Shown here: piece by piece, positions 29,150-41,337 of the stretch | Numbering within the stretch: position 1 is the stretch's first letter | How the letters are laid out: each line of letters starts with the position of its first letter | Source of the DNA: Daphnia carinata | Lineage: Eukaryota; Arthropoda; Branchiopoda; Diplostraca; Daphniidae | Assembly: GCF_022539665.2 (NCBI RefSeq) | Contig: NC_081334.1 | Coordinates: 8,836,424-8,900,423 of the forward strand | DNA: 64,000 nucleotides | Reading direction: 5' to 3' | Position numbers and translations under genes: made by a program | Notes under the pieces: generated by a model | What the model was told of the DNA's origin: nothing | Seen by the model: only the letters and a program-made list of their open reading frames with translations | Database searches by the model: none

Positions 29150-32100
29150 ATATCTACATTCAAGCGGCATCAAATATACGTGTATTCAATGTGAATATAA
29201 TGTGATACAGTGAGTTTCAATATCTACATTCAAACAGCATGAAATATACGTGTATTCAATGTGAAAATAGTGTGATACAGTGAGTTTCAATATCTACATT
29301 CAAACAGCAACAAATATACGTGTATTCAATGTGAATATATTGCTATAGAATCAGTTTCATGATCTAGATTCAAACAGCATGAAATATATGTGTATTCAAT
29401 ATGAATATAGTGTCATACAGTGAGTTTCAATATCTACATTCAAACAGCATCAAATATACGTGTATTTAATGTGAATATAGTGTTATAGAATCAGTTTCAT
29501 GATCTACATTCAAACAGTATCAAATATACGTCTATTCAATGTGAATATAGTGTGATACAGTGAGTTTCAATATCTACATTCAAACAGCATCAAATATACG
29601 TGTATTTAATGTGAATATAGTATTATAGAATCAGTTTCATGATCTACATTCAAACAGTATCAAATATACGTGTATTCAATGTGAATATAGTGTGATACAC
29701 TCAGTTTCAATATCTACATTCAAACAGCATCAAATATACGTGTATTCAATGTGAATATAGTGTGATACAGTGAGTTCCAATATCTACATTCAAACAGCAT
29801 CAAATATACGTGTATTCCATGTGAATATAGTGATATACAGTGAGTTTCAATATCTACATTCAAACAGCATCAAATATACGGGTATTCAATGTGAATATAG
29901 TGTGATAAAGTGAGTTTCAATATCTACATTCAAACAGCATCAAATATACGTGTATTCAATGTGAATATAGTGTTATAGAATCAGTTTCATGATCTACATT
30001 CAAACAGCATCAAATATACGTGTATTCAATGTGAATATAGTGTGATACAGTGAGTTTCAATATCTACATTCAAACAGCATCAAATATACGTGTATTCAAT
30101 GTGAATATAGTGTCATAGAATCAGTTTCGTGATCTACATTCAAACAGTATCAAATATATGTGTATTCAATGTGAATATAGTGTGATACAGTGAGTTTCAA
30201 TATCTACATTCAAACAGCATCAAATATACGTGTATTCAATGTGAATATAGTGTTATAGAATCAGTTTCATGATCTACATTCAAACAGCATCAAATATACG
30301 TGTATTCAATGTGAATATAGTGTGATACAGTGAGTTTCAATATCTACATTCAAACAGCATCAAATATACGTGTATTCAATGTGAATATAGTGTTATAGAA
30401 TCAGTTTCATGATCTACATTCAAACAGTATCAAATATACGTGTATTCAATGTGAATATAGTGTGATACAGTGAGTTTCAATATCTACATTCAAACAGCAT
30501 CAAATATACGTGTATTCAATGTGAATATAGTGTTATAGAATCAGTTTCATGATCTACATTCAAACAGTATCAAATATACGTGTATTCAATGTGAATATAG
30601 TGTGATACAGTGAGTTTCAATATCTACATTCAAACAGCATCAAATATACGTGTATTCAATGTGAATATAGTGTTATAGAATCAGTTTCATATCTACATTC
30701 AAACAGCATCAAATATACGTGTATTCAATGTGAATATAGTGTGATACAGTGAGTTTCAATATCTACATTCAAACACCATCAAATATACGTGTATTCAATG
30801 TGAATATAGTGTGATACAGTGAGTTTCAATATCTACATTCAAACAGCTATCAAATATACGTGTATTCAATGTGAATATAGTGTTATAGAATCAGTTTCAT
30901 ATCTACATTCAAACAGTATCAAATATACGTGTATTCAATGTGAATATAGTGTGATACAGTGAGTTTCAATATCTACATTCAAACAGTATCAAATATACGT
31001 GTATTCAATGTGAATATAGTGTGATACAGTGAGTTTCAATATCTACATTCAAACAGCATCAAATATACGTGTATTCAATGTGAATATAGTGTGATACAGT
31101 GAGTTTCAATATCTACATTCAAACAGCATCAAATATACGTGTATTCAATGTGAATATAGTGTTATAGAATCAGTTTCATGATCTACATTCAAACAGTATC
31201 AAATATACGTGTATTCAATGTGAATATAGTGTTATAGAATCAGTTTCATGATCTACATTCAAACAGTATCAAATATACGTGTATTCAATGTGAATATAGT
31301 GTGATACAGTGAGTTTCAATATCTACATTCAAACAGCATCAAATATACGTGTATTCAATGTGAATATAGTGTTATAGAATCAGTTTCAATATCTACATTC
31401 AAACAGCATCAAATATACGTGTATTCAATGTGAATATAGTGTGATACAGTGAGTTTCAATATCTACATTCAAACAGCATCAAATATACGTGTATTCAATG
31501 TGAATATAGTGTTATAGAATCAGTTTCATATCTACATTCAAACAGCATCAAATATACGTGTATTCAATGTGAATATAGTGTTATAGAATCAATTTCAATA
31601 TCTACATTCAAACAGTATTAAATAAACGTGTATTCAATGTGAATATAGTGTGATACAGTGAGTTTCAATATCTACATTCAAACAGCATCAAATATACGTG
31701 TATTCAATGTGAATATAGTGTTATAGAATGAGTTTCAATGATCTACATTCAAACAGCATCAAATATACGTGTATTCAATGTGAATATAGTGTTATAGAAT
31801 CAGTTTCAATATCTACATTCAAACAGCATCAAATATACGTGTATTCAATGTGAATATAGTGTTATAGAATCAGTTTCATGATCTACATTCAAACAGCATC
31901 AAATATACGTGTATTCAATGTGAATATAGTGTGATACAGTGAGTTTCAATATCTACATTCAAACAGCATCAAATATACGTGTATTCAATGTGAATATAGT
32001 GTTATAGAATCAGTTTCATGATCTACATTCAAACAGCATCAAATATACGTGTATTCAATGTGAATATAGTGTTATAGAATCAGTTTCAATATCTACATTC

Positions 32101-35100
32101 AAACAGCATCAAATATACGTGTATTCAATGTGAATATAGTGTGATACAGTGAGTTTCAATATCTACATTCAAACAGCATCAAATATACGTGTATTCAATG
32201 TGAATATAGTGTGATACAGTGAGTTTCAATATCTACATTCAAACAGCATCAAATATACGTGTATTCAATGTGAATATAGTGTTATAGAATCAGTTTCAAT
32301 ATCTACATTCAAACAGCATCAAATATACGTGTATTCAATGTGAATATAGTGTTATAGAATCAGTTTCATGATCTACATTCAAACAGTATCAAATATACGT
32401 GTATTCAATGTGAATATAGTGTGATACAGTGAGTTTCAATATCTACATTCAAACAGCATCAAATATACGTGTATTCAATGTGAATATAGTGTGATACAGT
32501 GAGTTTCAATATCTACATTCAAACAGCATCAAATATACGTGTATTCAATGTGAATATAGTGTGATAGAATGAGTTTCAATATCTACATTCAAACAGCATC
32601 AAATATACGTGTATTCAATGTGAATATAGTGTTATAGAATCAGTTTCATATCTACATTCAAACAGTATCAAATATACGTGTATTCAATGTGAATATAGTG
32701 TGATACAGTGAGTTTCAATATCTACATTCAAACAGCATCAAATATACGTGTATTCAATGTGAATATAGTGTGATACAGTGAGTTTCAATATCTACATTCA
32801 AACAGCATCAAATATACGTGTATTCAATGTGAATATAGTGTTATAGAATCAGTTTCATGATCTACATTCAAACAGTATCAAATATACGTGTATTCAATGT
32901 GAATATAGTATGATACAGAGAGTTTCAATATCTACATTCAAACAGCATCAAATATACGTGTATTCAATGTGAATATAGTGTTATAGAATCAGTTTCAATA
33001 TCTACATTCAAACAGCATCAAATATACGTGTATTCAATGTGAATATAGTGTTATACAGTGAGTTTCAATATCTACATTCAAACAGCATCAAATATACGTG
33101 TATTCAATGTGAATATAGTGTGATACAGTGAGTTTCAATATCTACATTCAAACAGCATCAAATATACGTGTATTCAATGTGAATATAGTGTTATAGAATC
33201 AGTTTCAATATCTACATTCAAACAGCATCAAATATACGTGTATTCAATGTGAATATAGTGTTAAAGAATCAGTTTTATGATCTACATTCAAACAGTATCA
33301 AATATACGTGTATTCAATGTGAATATAGTGTGATACAGTGAGTTTCAATATCTACATTCAAACAGCATCAAATATACGTGTATTCAATGTGAATATAGTG
33401 TGATACAGTGAGTTTCAATATCTACATTCAAACAGCATCAAATATACGTGTATTCAATGTGAATATAGTGTGATACAGTGAGTTTCAATATCTACATTCA
33501 AACAGCATCAAATATACGTGTATTCAATGTGAATATAGTGTTATAGAATCAGTTTCATATCTACATTCAAACAGTATCAAATATACGTGTATTCAATGTG
33601 AATATAGTGTTATAGTGAGTTTCAATATCTACATTCAAACAGCATCAAATATACGTGTATTCAATGTGAATATAGTGTGATACAGTGAGTTTCAATATCT
33701 ACATTCAAACAGCATCAAATATACGTGTATTCAATGTGAATATAGTGTTATAGAATCAGTTTCATGATCTACATTCAAACAGTATCAAATATACGTGTAT
33801 TCAATGTGAATATAGTATGATACAGAGAGTTTCAATATCTACATTCAAACAGCATCAAATATACGTGTATTCAATGTGAATATAGTGTTATAGAATCAGT
33901 TTCATGATCTACATTCAAACAGTATCAAATATACGTGTATTCAATGTGAATATAGTGTGATACAGTGAGTTTCAATATCTACATTCAAACAGCATCAAAT
34001 ATACGTGTATTCAATGTGAATATAGTGTGATACAGTGATTTTCAATATCTACATTCAAACAGCATCAAATATACGTGTATTCAATGTGAATATAGTGTTA
34101 TAGAATCAGTTTCATGATCTACATTCAAACAGTATCAAATATACGTGTATTCAATGTGAATATAGTGTGATACAGTGAGTTTCAATATCTACATTCAAAC
34201 AGCATCAAATATACGTGTATTCAATGTGAATATAGTGTTATAGAATCAGTTTCAATATCTACATTCAAACAGTATCAAATATACGTGTATTCAATGTGAA
34301 TATAGTGTGATACTGTGAGTTTCAATATCTACATTCAAACAGCATCAAATATACGTGTATTCAATGTGAATATAGTGTGATACAGTGAGTTTCAATATCT
34401 ACATTCAAACAGCATCAAATATACGTGTATTCAATGTGAATATAGTGTTATAGAATCAGTTTCATGATCTACATTCAAACAGTATCAAATATACGTGTAT
34501 TCAATGTGAATATAGTGTATACAGTGAGTTTCAATGATCTACATTCAAACAGCATCAAATATACGTGTATTCAATGTGAATATAGTGTGATACAGTGAGT
34601 TTCAATATCTACATTCAAACAGCATCAAATATACGTGTATTCAATGTGAATATAGTGTGATACAATGAGTTTCAATATCTACATTCAAACACCATCAAAT
34701 ATACGTGTATTCAATGTGAATATAGTGTTATAGAATTAGTTTCATGATCTACATTCAAACAGTATCAAATATACGTGTATTCAATGTGAATATAGTGTTA
34801 TAGAATCAGTTTCATGATCTACATTCAAACAGCATCAAATATACGTGTATTCAATGTGAATATAGAGTGAAAAAGTCAGTAACAAAATCTACATTCAAAC
34901 ACCATCAAATATACGTGTATTCAATGTGAATATAGTGTTATAGAATCAGTTTCAATATCTACATTCAAACACCATCAAATATACGTGTATTCAATGTGAA
35001 TATAGTGTTGTAGAATCAGTTTCATGATCTACATTCAAACAGCATCAAATATACGTGTATTCAATGTGAATATAGTGTTATAGAATCAGTTTCATGATCT

Positions 35101-36019
35101 ACATTCAAACAGTATCAAATATACGTGTATTCAATGTGAATATAGTGTTATAGAATCAGTTTCATGATCTACATTTAAACAGTATCAAATATACGTGTTT
35201 TCAATGTGAATATAGTGTGATACATTTAGTTTCAATATCTACATTCAAACAGCATCAAATATACGTGTATTCAATGTGAATATAGTGTGATAGAATCAGT
35301 TTCATGATCTACATTCAAAAAGTATCAAATATACGTTTATTCAATGTGAATGTAGTGTGATACATTTAGTTTCAATATCTACATTCAAACAGCATCAAAT
35401 ATACGTGTATTCAATGTGAATATAGTGTGGTAGAATCAGTTTCATGATCTACATTCAAACAGTATCAAATTTACGTGTTTTCAATGTGAATATAGTGTTA
35501 AAGAATCACTTTCATGATCAACATTCAAACAGTATCAAAATACGTGTATTCAATGTGAATATGGTGTGATACAGTGAGTTTCAATATCTACATTCAAACA
35601 GCATCAAATATACGTGTATTCAATGTGAATATAGTGTGATACAATGAGTTTCAATATCTACATTCAAACAGCATCAAATATACGTGTATTCAATGTGAAT
35701 ATAGTGTTATAGAATCAGTTTCATGATCTACATTCAAACAGCATTAAATATACGTGTATTCAATGTGAATATAGTGTGATACAGTGAGTTTCATTATCTA
35801 GATTCAAACAGCATCAATTTTACGTGTATTCAATGTGAATATACTGTGATACAGTGAGTTTCAATATCTACATTCAAACAGCATCAAATATACCTGTATT
35901 CAATGCGAATATAGTGTTATAGAATCAGTTTCATGATCTACATTCAAACAGTATCAAATATACGTGTATTCAATGTGAAAATAGTGTTATAGAATCAGTT
36001 TCATGATCTACATTCAAAC
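29150..36019 (+). repeat. 70-bp satellite array, forward orientation, mixed A and B monomers
   Basis: There are about 98 tandem monomers. A-type copies carry GTGATACAGTGAGTTTCAAT and CAGCATC; B-type copies carry GTTATAGAATCAGTTTCATG and CAGTATC. A and B often alternate, making 140-bp dimers, but runs of AA and ABB also occur and hybrids are common. Every monomer contains the dyad TATTCA-ATG-TGAATA. The first few and the last 15 or so copies (from about 34860) are more diverged than the centre. No genes are inside; short open frames there are by-products of the repeat. Confidence 0.98.
36012..36019. other. Target-site duplication of the TIR transposon, left copy (ATTCAAAC)
   Basis: ATTCAAAC occurs at 36012-36019 and again at 39247-39254, exactly flanking the inverted repeats. 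In an intact monomer it occurs once, in CTACATTCAAACAGCATC. An 8-bp duplication fits hAT, P, Merlin, Zisupton or Novosib-like transposases. Confidence 0.9.
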
Positions 36020-36370
36020 GGGACAGAGTCTTTTGGGCGAGTTACAAAAAGGACTCCAGGGTTTCCGACTTTTGGTTGCAGGTTTCCGACACTTGGACAT
36101 TGGTACCCGACGAAAGGACATCTGTCTACCGACTTTCGGACTAGTGGTTCCCGACGTTTGGGCGCAACAATAAATTGTTGCTGAACCCAACGAGTGGTAT
36201 ACTTGACGCCAAGAGGATTCCAGTGCAATTGACGTTAGGGCTTTTGACTCTTTTTTTTACTTGATGATCGGCACTATAAACGTAAAATGGATACGTATGT
36301 CAGCGACAAGTGGACTCCCGATCCAGCGACAAATGGACTCCTGATCTAGGTACACATTAATTTTCGGAAT
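36020..36370 (+). repeat. Left terminal inverted repeat with subterminal CCGAC...TTGG motifs
   Basis: It is the near-perfect inverse of 38894-39246 apart from scattered substitutions and a different outermost 12 bases. Near the outer end, variants of one motif recur: TTCCGACTTTTGG, TTCCGACACTTGG, ACCGACTTTCGG and TCCCGACGTTTGG. Such subterminal repeats are typical transposase-binding sites in several DNA transposon families. A second pair, AGCGACAAGTGGACTCCCGAT and its near copy, lies near the inner end. Confidence 0.85.
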
Positions 36371-36540
36371 CATTTACCTAGAGTATTGCCAAATAGTTTG
36401 GTAGTTAATTGATTTCATTGCTGTACAGATATTTTGCTATTATTTATTGGTTAATGAACTTTGGTATTTGTATTGTAAAAAAAGTGTAAATAAAATCATA
36501 TAAAATTAGCGCCACTTGCAATTGCGTTATTTACTTTTTT
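36371..36540. other. AT-rich lead-in to the plus-strand transposon gene
   Basis: There is no gene or repeat. It probably contains the promoter for the gene starting at 36544, but I see no clear TATA box. Confidence 0.4.
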
Positions 36541-36543
36541 GTG

Positions 36544-37502
36544 ATGGCTTTTGACAGAAACCAAAGTGTTATTTATACGTTAGTGCAAAATTACGTCAAA
36601 TCCAAAGAATGTGTTGCGCACTTCAAGTCCTACGTAGAAAAGGATAGTGATGTCATGAAAGCTGCAACTGAACACGATTGGGGTAGGTTAAAAGTTAATG
36701 CCACATATGGTATTATTTCATCCCATAACAACCCACAGAGGATAAACGCCGTAAGTTGTTGCCTTTAATCAAACATAATGATTTCTTTTACTATAATATT
36801 CCTCGTCTTCCTTTACAGCTGTTTGGCGAAATTGAAACCTATCTTACCAATAATATAGAAGCTATTTTCCCAGAACAAATAAATCTTTCTCGAGCAGGAA
36901 TTCGTAAGCTCGTTCATTATGTGCTGATACCAGAGGTAAAACATACTAATTTTTATTACTTAAATTTACTTATGCTTGGTTTATTCCAGGCAGTGAGGTA
37001 TGGTGTAGCAATACAAACCATTCCGTATAAAATTAATGCATATTCTATTCAAGACATTGTATGGTACGGGTATGACCACTTCATGTCTGTTATTGAGAAA
37101 TGTGAATCTGGAAGCAAAGGTAATAACACGAAACAATTCAAATGACTATATTTAGTAATTAATGAACACATCATTTTTTCATTTACAGTGCGACCTCATA
37201 AGTCTGACTCAAAGTCAACAGCCATACTTGATTCGAGTAACCAATGTATACATGGAAAAAAAGATAATGGTAACGTAGTTATTCTTAATGGAAATCGCTG
37301 CCTTGCTTGTTCGTGTCTATATGATGGTTTTGATTGCGGAATACGAGTGAAAAGTTATGGATGCAAGTTGTTTCCTACTGGCAAAGCTAGAATGGTTTTA
37401 CTTTTACTTCTATTAATCCGAATACCATTCTGGCCTACATTATGCCTTGCGCTTGTTCGTATGTGTTGTAAGAAACTGAATAAAGGTATGAAATTGAAAT
37501 AA
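36544..37502 (+). CDS. Four-exon gene of unknown function inside the TIR transposon
   Basis: Exons are 36544-36750, 36819-36935, 36990-37119 and 37189-37502; they join in frame to 255 residues. Introns of 68, 54 and 69 bp begin GTAAG, GTAAAA and GTAATA and end ACAG, CCAG and ACAG. The 54-bp intron is also open in frame, so it may be retained in some transcripts. The N-terminal 150 residues are globular with no motif I know (MAFDRNQSVIYTLV, HDWGRLKVNATYGII, YSIQDIVWYGYDHF). The last exon is Cys-rich (CLACSC, DGFDC) and ends with a hydrophobic stretch (MVLLLLLLIRIPFWPTLCLA) that may be a membrane segment. A GGTATGAA near the end could be a further donor. It is neither an obvious transposase nor a known host gene. 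Confidence 0.6.
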
Positions 37503-38313
37503 AATGTAACATATCTAAAACATATAAAGTTATTTTTGGGCAGCATGTGCATTTCTTTGCACTTTGTTCAGTTTACACAAGCAGGTAGCCAAGCTTCTTC
37601 ATTATCGGAAAGAAACGGTTATAGGCCTAGTTTATTTAGCTTATTTAAAGACTCTTTATTGATTGAAGCCATATCTTATCAGTGAAGAATGATATTTTGA
37701 CTCTAGAAACCATATGAAAAGAACAATGTTTTTCATTGTTTTTACCTGAGGTTACTGCTAACGGATTTAGTGATCTTCTTTGACTAGCGTCGACATATGT
37801 ATGCTCTGCTTTCATTTCCGCGTTTCCTCTATCGCATAATCATTGCATGCAAACCTACATAATTTCCGAAATTTTGTTTTGAATTATGTCCCCATTCATT
37901 TACTTCATGAGCCATATGGGTAGCGCGCACTACAGTGTGTAACAATGGTAACTGATTTACGCCAAGTCAAAACAAGAAAGCAAACCAGCATACAGTGGCG
38001 GATATTTTTCTGTTTCAAACATGCTTCATTGTAAAAAATGACGTCAACTGCGACTTCAAATGGACACATCACATCAACTCCGCTGATAGCAATAAACAGC
38101 TTCTACTATTCCATCTAGGGTCAAATTCGGCATGGAGAATTCCCACTCAATTCCCAACTTTACGTCAAAACTTGTTATCACCACTGAGCTGACTGGATAT
38201 TCTGCCACGTAAATATATACCCTATAGCAACTTTTGGAATTTATAACGCAATGACTCCAACTTACGACGTGTAGGGTATTGAGGAGGGGTTAAGTCAGCT
38301 AGCCACTCAGAAG
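37503..38313. other. Non-coding centre of the TIR transposon
   Basis: It lies between the two convergent genes. It is AT-rich and I see no gene, repeat or RNA that I can support. A 65-codon plus-strand frame at 37995-38192 looks like chance. Confidence 0.5.
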
Positions 38314-38682
38314 CTATCCGGAAGCGAGAATTGGTGTGGAATTTTCCTTTACTTGATCGATAGTAAAGGTAAGTGTTGCTGCTGCAAATAACAATGTAAT
38401 ACATTCGTTAATTTCACAGTACTATTTGAAGATTTACTATGTTAGCTTTACCTTTTACTGCATATTCACATTGGACAATTGAGAAAACTTGGGCTGCTGG
38501 CTGTTCATCAATAGCAGATGTAACATCTTCTGCTGTAATAGCAATACAATTGGCTTATTAATTTCCGAGTGTTATTTGAAGATTTGATGTGTTAACTTTA
38601 CCTTTTCCTGCAAATTCACATTGAATGAATGAGATATCCTGGGTTATTGGCTGTTCATCCATCGCACAGGTAAGATCTTGTA
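38314..38682 (-). CDS. Minus-strand spliced gene with duplicated 81-nt exons, unknown function, 5' end unclear
   Basis: Two exons, 38682-38602 and 38532-38452, are each exactly 81 nt with the same phase and encode related 26-residue modules (QDLTCAMDEQPITQ... and EDVTSAIDEQPAAQ..., both ending QCE[FY]A.K). Introns of 69 and 70 bp with GT/AG ends separate them and lead to a last exon, 38381-38314 (ATLTFTIDQVKENSTPILASG, stop). The symmetric phase means the exons can multiply without breaking the frame. A third, chimeric cassette starts at 38810 but turns into a copy of the other gene's last exon. No start codon is evident upstream, so the gene is truncated or begins beyond recognition. Confidence 0.5.
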
Positions 38683-38724
38683 CTGTAAATACAATATAAT
38701 TCATTCATTCATTAGAGTATATTT

Positions 38725-38810
38725 AAAGAATAACTACGTTACCATATCTTTTTTTCCATGAATACATTAGTTACTCGAGTCAAGTATGGCTGCTGATGTA
38801 AGATCTTCCG
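38725..38810 (-). repeat. Chimeric exon cassette containing an inverted copy of exon 4 of the plus-strand gene
   Basis: From 38810 on the minus strand the first 20 bases match the start of the 81-nt cassettes (GAAGATCTTACATCAGC). From AGCAGCCATACTTGA onward, to 38725, the sequence matches 37217-37287, part of exon 4 of the plus-strand gene, with few differences including CAA to TAA. This is an internal inverted duplication of about 70 bp. Confidence 0.75.
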
Positions 38811-38893
38811 CTGTAATAGCAATACAATTGGCTCATTAATTTCACAGTGTTATTTGAAGATTTCATGTGTTAACTTTACCTTGAGGTGAAGTA

Positions 38894-39246
38894 ATTCCGA
38901 AAATTAATGTGTACCTAAATCAGGAGTCCATTTGTCGCTGGATCGGGAGTCCACTTGTCGCTGACATACGTATGCATTTTAACTTTATAGTCCCGATCAT
39001 CAAGTGAAAAAAAGAGTCAAAAGACCTAACGTCAATTGCACTGGAATCCTCTTGGTGTCAAGTGTACCACTCGTTGGGTTCAGCAACAATTTATTGTTGC
39101 GCCCAAATGTCGGGAACCACTAGTCCGAAAGTCGGTAGGCAGATGTCCTTTCGTCGGGTACCAGATGTCCAAGTGTCGGAAACCTGCAACCAAAAGTCGG
39201 AAACCCTGGAGTCCTTTTTGTAACTCGCCCAAAAGAGTACATGCCC
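38894..39246 (-). repeat. Right terminal inverted repeat
   Basis: It reads on the minus strand as the left repeat, starting GGGCATGTACTC then TTTTGGGCGAG, with the same CCGAC...TTGG motif series. A few percent of bases differ from the left copy. Confidence 0.85.
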
Positions 39247-39701
39247 ATTCAAACAGCATCAATTATACGTGTATTCAATGTGAATATACTGTGATACAGT
39301 GAGTTTCAATATCTACATTCAAACAGTATCAAATATACGTGTTTTCAATATGAATATAGTGTGATACAGTGAGTTTCAATATCTACATTCAATCAGCATC
39401 AAATATACGTGTATTCAATGTGAATATAGTGTGATACAGTGAGTTTCAATATCTACATTCAAACAGCATTAAATATACCTGTATTCAATGTGAATATAGT
39501 GTTATAGAATCAGTTTCATGATCTACATTCAAACAGTATCAAATATACGTGTATTCAATGTGAATATAGTGTGATACAGTGAGTTTCAATATCTAGATTC
39601 AAACAGCATCAAATATACGTGTATTCAATGTGAATATAGTGTTATAGAATCAGTTTTATGATCTACATTCAAACAGTATCAAATATACGTGTATTCAATG
39701 T
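39247..39701 (+). repeat. 70-bp satellite array, forward orientation, between the TIR transposon and BEL-2
   Basis: About 6.5 monomers of mixed A and B type, somewhat diverged, continue the array split by the transposon. The first eight bases are the right target duplication. It ends in GTATTCAATGT at the BEL-2 LTR. Confidence 0.95.
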
Positions 39702-40576
39702 TTTGAGATTTGCCCCTCTGCTGGGCCACTCAATGCCGGAGTCTGCCGGCTCAGCGTAAGGTAGTGGCTGAGACTTGTCAGTCTCAGGGTAATAGCCGCG
39801 TTACGTCCAGGCAGGCTGCCGTTGGGGGTGCCGGTCGGCAGGGGTTGGACGGGCTGGATCTCAAATAAGATGCCGAGTGCGAAACGTAGCCTTGGAAAGC
39901 CGGGCCACCTTGCGCGGCCGAATATGACGGACACGAATAACAACGCTGAATTACTTGTGATTCTTGGCGTAGAATGTCCCCGGGTTGATGGTCCAGCTGA
40001 AGCGACTGCGATACAGGATTTCGCGGGACCGGGCAAAACCGTAAGCGGCTTCGTTGGAGTTGTCGAGAAAAGAGACGGCCAAACGGAACTGGCTGACGGG
40101 CGGTGAGCGGGTGATCCACGGCCGGGCAGAAGTAGACGGCCGAGCGCAGCAAGCAGGAACAAATGATAGTAAGAGAATACTTGAGGGTAGTTACCAGGCT
40201 GAATGAAGAGACCACTCCGGGGGCTTCGGTGAAACTCGTGTGTATTTACTCGGCCGAAAACCGACCTTTATATACTCAACATTTACAAAACACCGTTGAC
40301 TAATATACAATAGACATACATAAGTTTAAACGCTGGAGTAGATTTCATCGTTGTTCCGCCACCTGTTTTAGCCGCAGGATCCTCCGCTTCTTCCAACCTC
40401 GAACTCCCCTCCACCGACCCTCCGTCGGTTCCTCCATCGCCAACACCCTCCTTACTCTGGGCAAAAACAGGCTCCAGTCACGATGGTTTTTGGTGTTGAC
40501 TTATGAGAGCGGTCGGTAGAGACCACCTCACATAGCTGTAAAAGACGTCAAGTACTTTCAATAATATGCTATCGGC
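39702..40576 (-). repeat. 3' LTR of BEL-2 (875 bp)
   Basis: It matches 46208-47082 over its whole length with scattered substitutions (for example near 39732, 39767, 39826 and 40016-40035). On the minus strand it starts GCCGATAGCATATTATTG and ends AATCTCAAA. It is joined at its start directly to a truncated integrase rather than to a polypurine tract. The ends do not show TG...CA, so the true LTR may be a little shorter. Confidence 0.85.
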
Positions 40577-40579
40577 GTA

Positions 40580-41299
40580 TTATTTGACATTCAGGTCTAC
40601 CAGTGTATTATACACCTTCTCACTTTTGTAGGCCGCTCTCAAATACTTGGCGGCTTGCGTAAACGTTCTACCGTTGTCTGAATACATGGCTTTCGGCACC
40701 CCTCTCCTTGCAAAAAACCTTCTCAGGGCAAAGATGTAGGTCGCCGCTTCTTGGTCTGTAGTCATTTCTAAGTCCACGGCTCTCGTCACCGCAAACGTAA
40801 ATAGACAAATATAAGCTTTCGCTTGCCCACTTCTCGCTGTGAGCCTTATCGGGAAAGGTCCCGCAAAATCAATCCCCGTCACGTTGAACGGGTTTGCCAT
40901 TTGCAGTCTATCTACCGGTAGGGGTGCCGGTACTTCGTTGAATGGCCTTGAATCTAATTTCTGGCACTTAATGCACCTCCTTAATACTTTCTTTATCGTC
41001 TGTCTCAGTCTTGGGATCCAAAACGTCCGCCTTATTTCCACCATTGTCGTGCACACTCCAGTATGCAGTAGCCGCTCGTGCGTCTGCTCTATGAGTTTGC
41101 CCGTCAAGTAGTGGTTCTCTGGTAGCAAGATCACCGCTTTTCGGCCGTTGAGCCGCAACCAGTTTTCTTGCCGGCCGTAACATCTGATTAGCCCGTTCCT
41201 TTCGTCCCAGGCCAACCCTAGCTTTCTCAGCTTGTCATTTTTCCAGGGCTTTTTTTCCTTCATGGCTTCCATTACATCGGGGAACGCTTCGCTTTGCAT
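40580..41299 (-). pseudogene. pol: BEL-2 integrase, truncated before the catalytic Glu
   Basis: The frame of 239 codons (internal ATG) has an HHCC finger (HERLLHTGVC ... CIKCQK), a first catalytic Asp in GIDFAGPFPI and a second in YSDNGRTF. It then ends NTLVDLNVK* right at the LTR. The third acidic residue and the C-terminal domain are missing here. A frame change separates it from the RNase H frame between about 41338 and 41310. The lost C-terminus type of sequence reappears at 47216-47488. Confidence 0.85.
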
Positions 41300-41337
41300 C
41301 CCTCGCCATAAGTCCAGCTCCGCTTGTTCTACCTCTT

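Larger units (their letters stand above)
36020..39246. mobile_element. DNA transposon with ~350-bp terminal inverted repeats, inserted in the satellite
   Basis: The 3227-bp element is bounded by long inverted repeats (36020-36370 and 38894-39246) and an 8-bp target duplication. Both outer ends start GGG. It contains two convergent spliced genes with short introns, neither of which looks like a known transposase (no obvious RNase H-fold, BED or THAP motif). It may be a non-autonomous derivative carrying captured genes, or a member of an undescribed family. The superfamily cannot be set from the sequence alone. Confidence 0.85.

Noticed and set aside
29150-29300. CENP-B box in the satellite monomer
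   Set aside because: No match to the TTCG...A..CGGG pattern is present in consensus A or B monomers.
29150-36019. CRISPR-like array of regular direct repeats
   Set aside because: The repeats are contiguous 70-bp monomers without unique spacers, in a eukaryotic context with introns and LTR elements.
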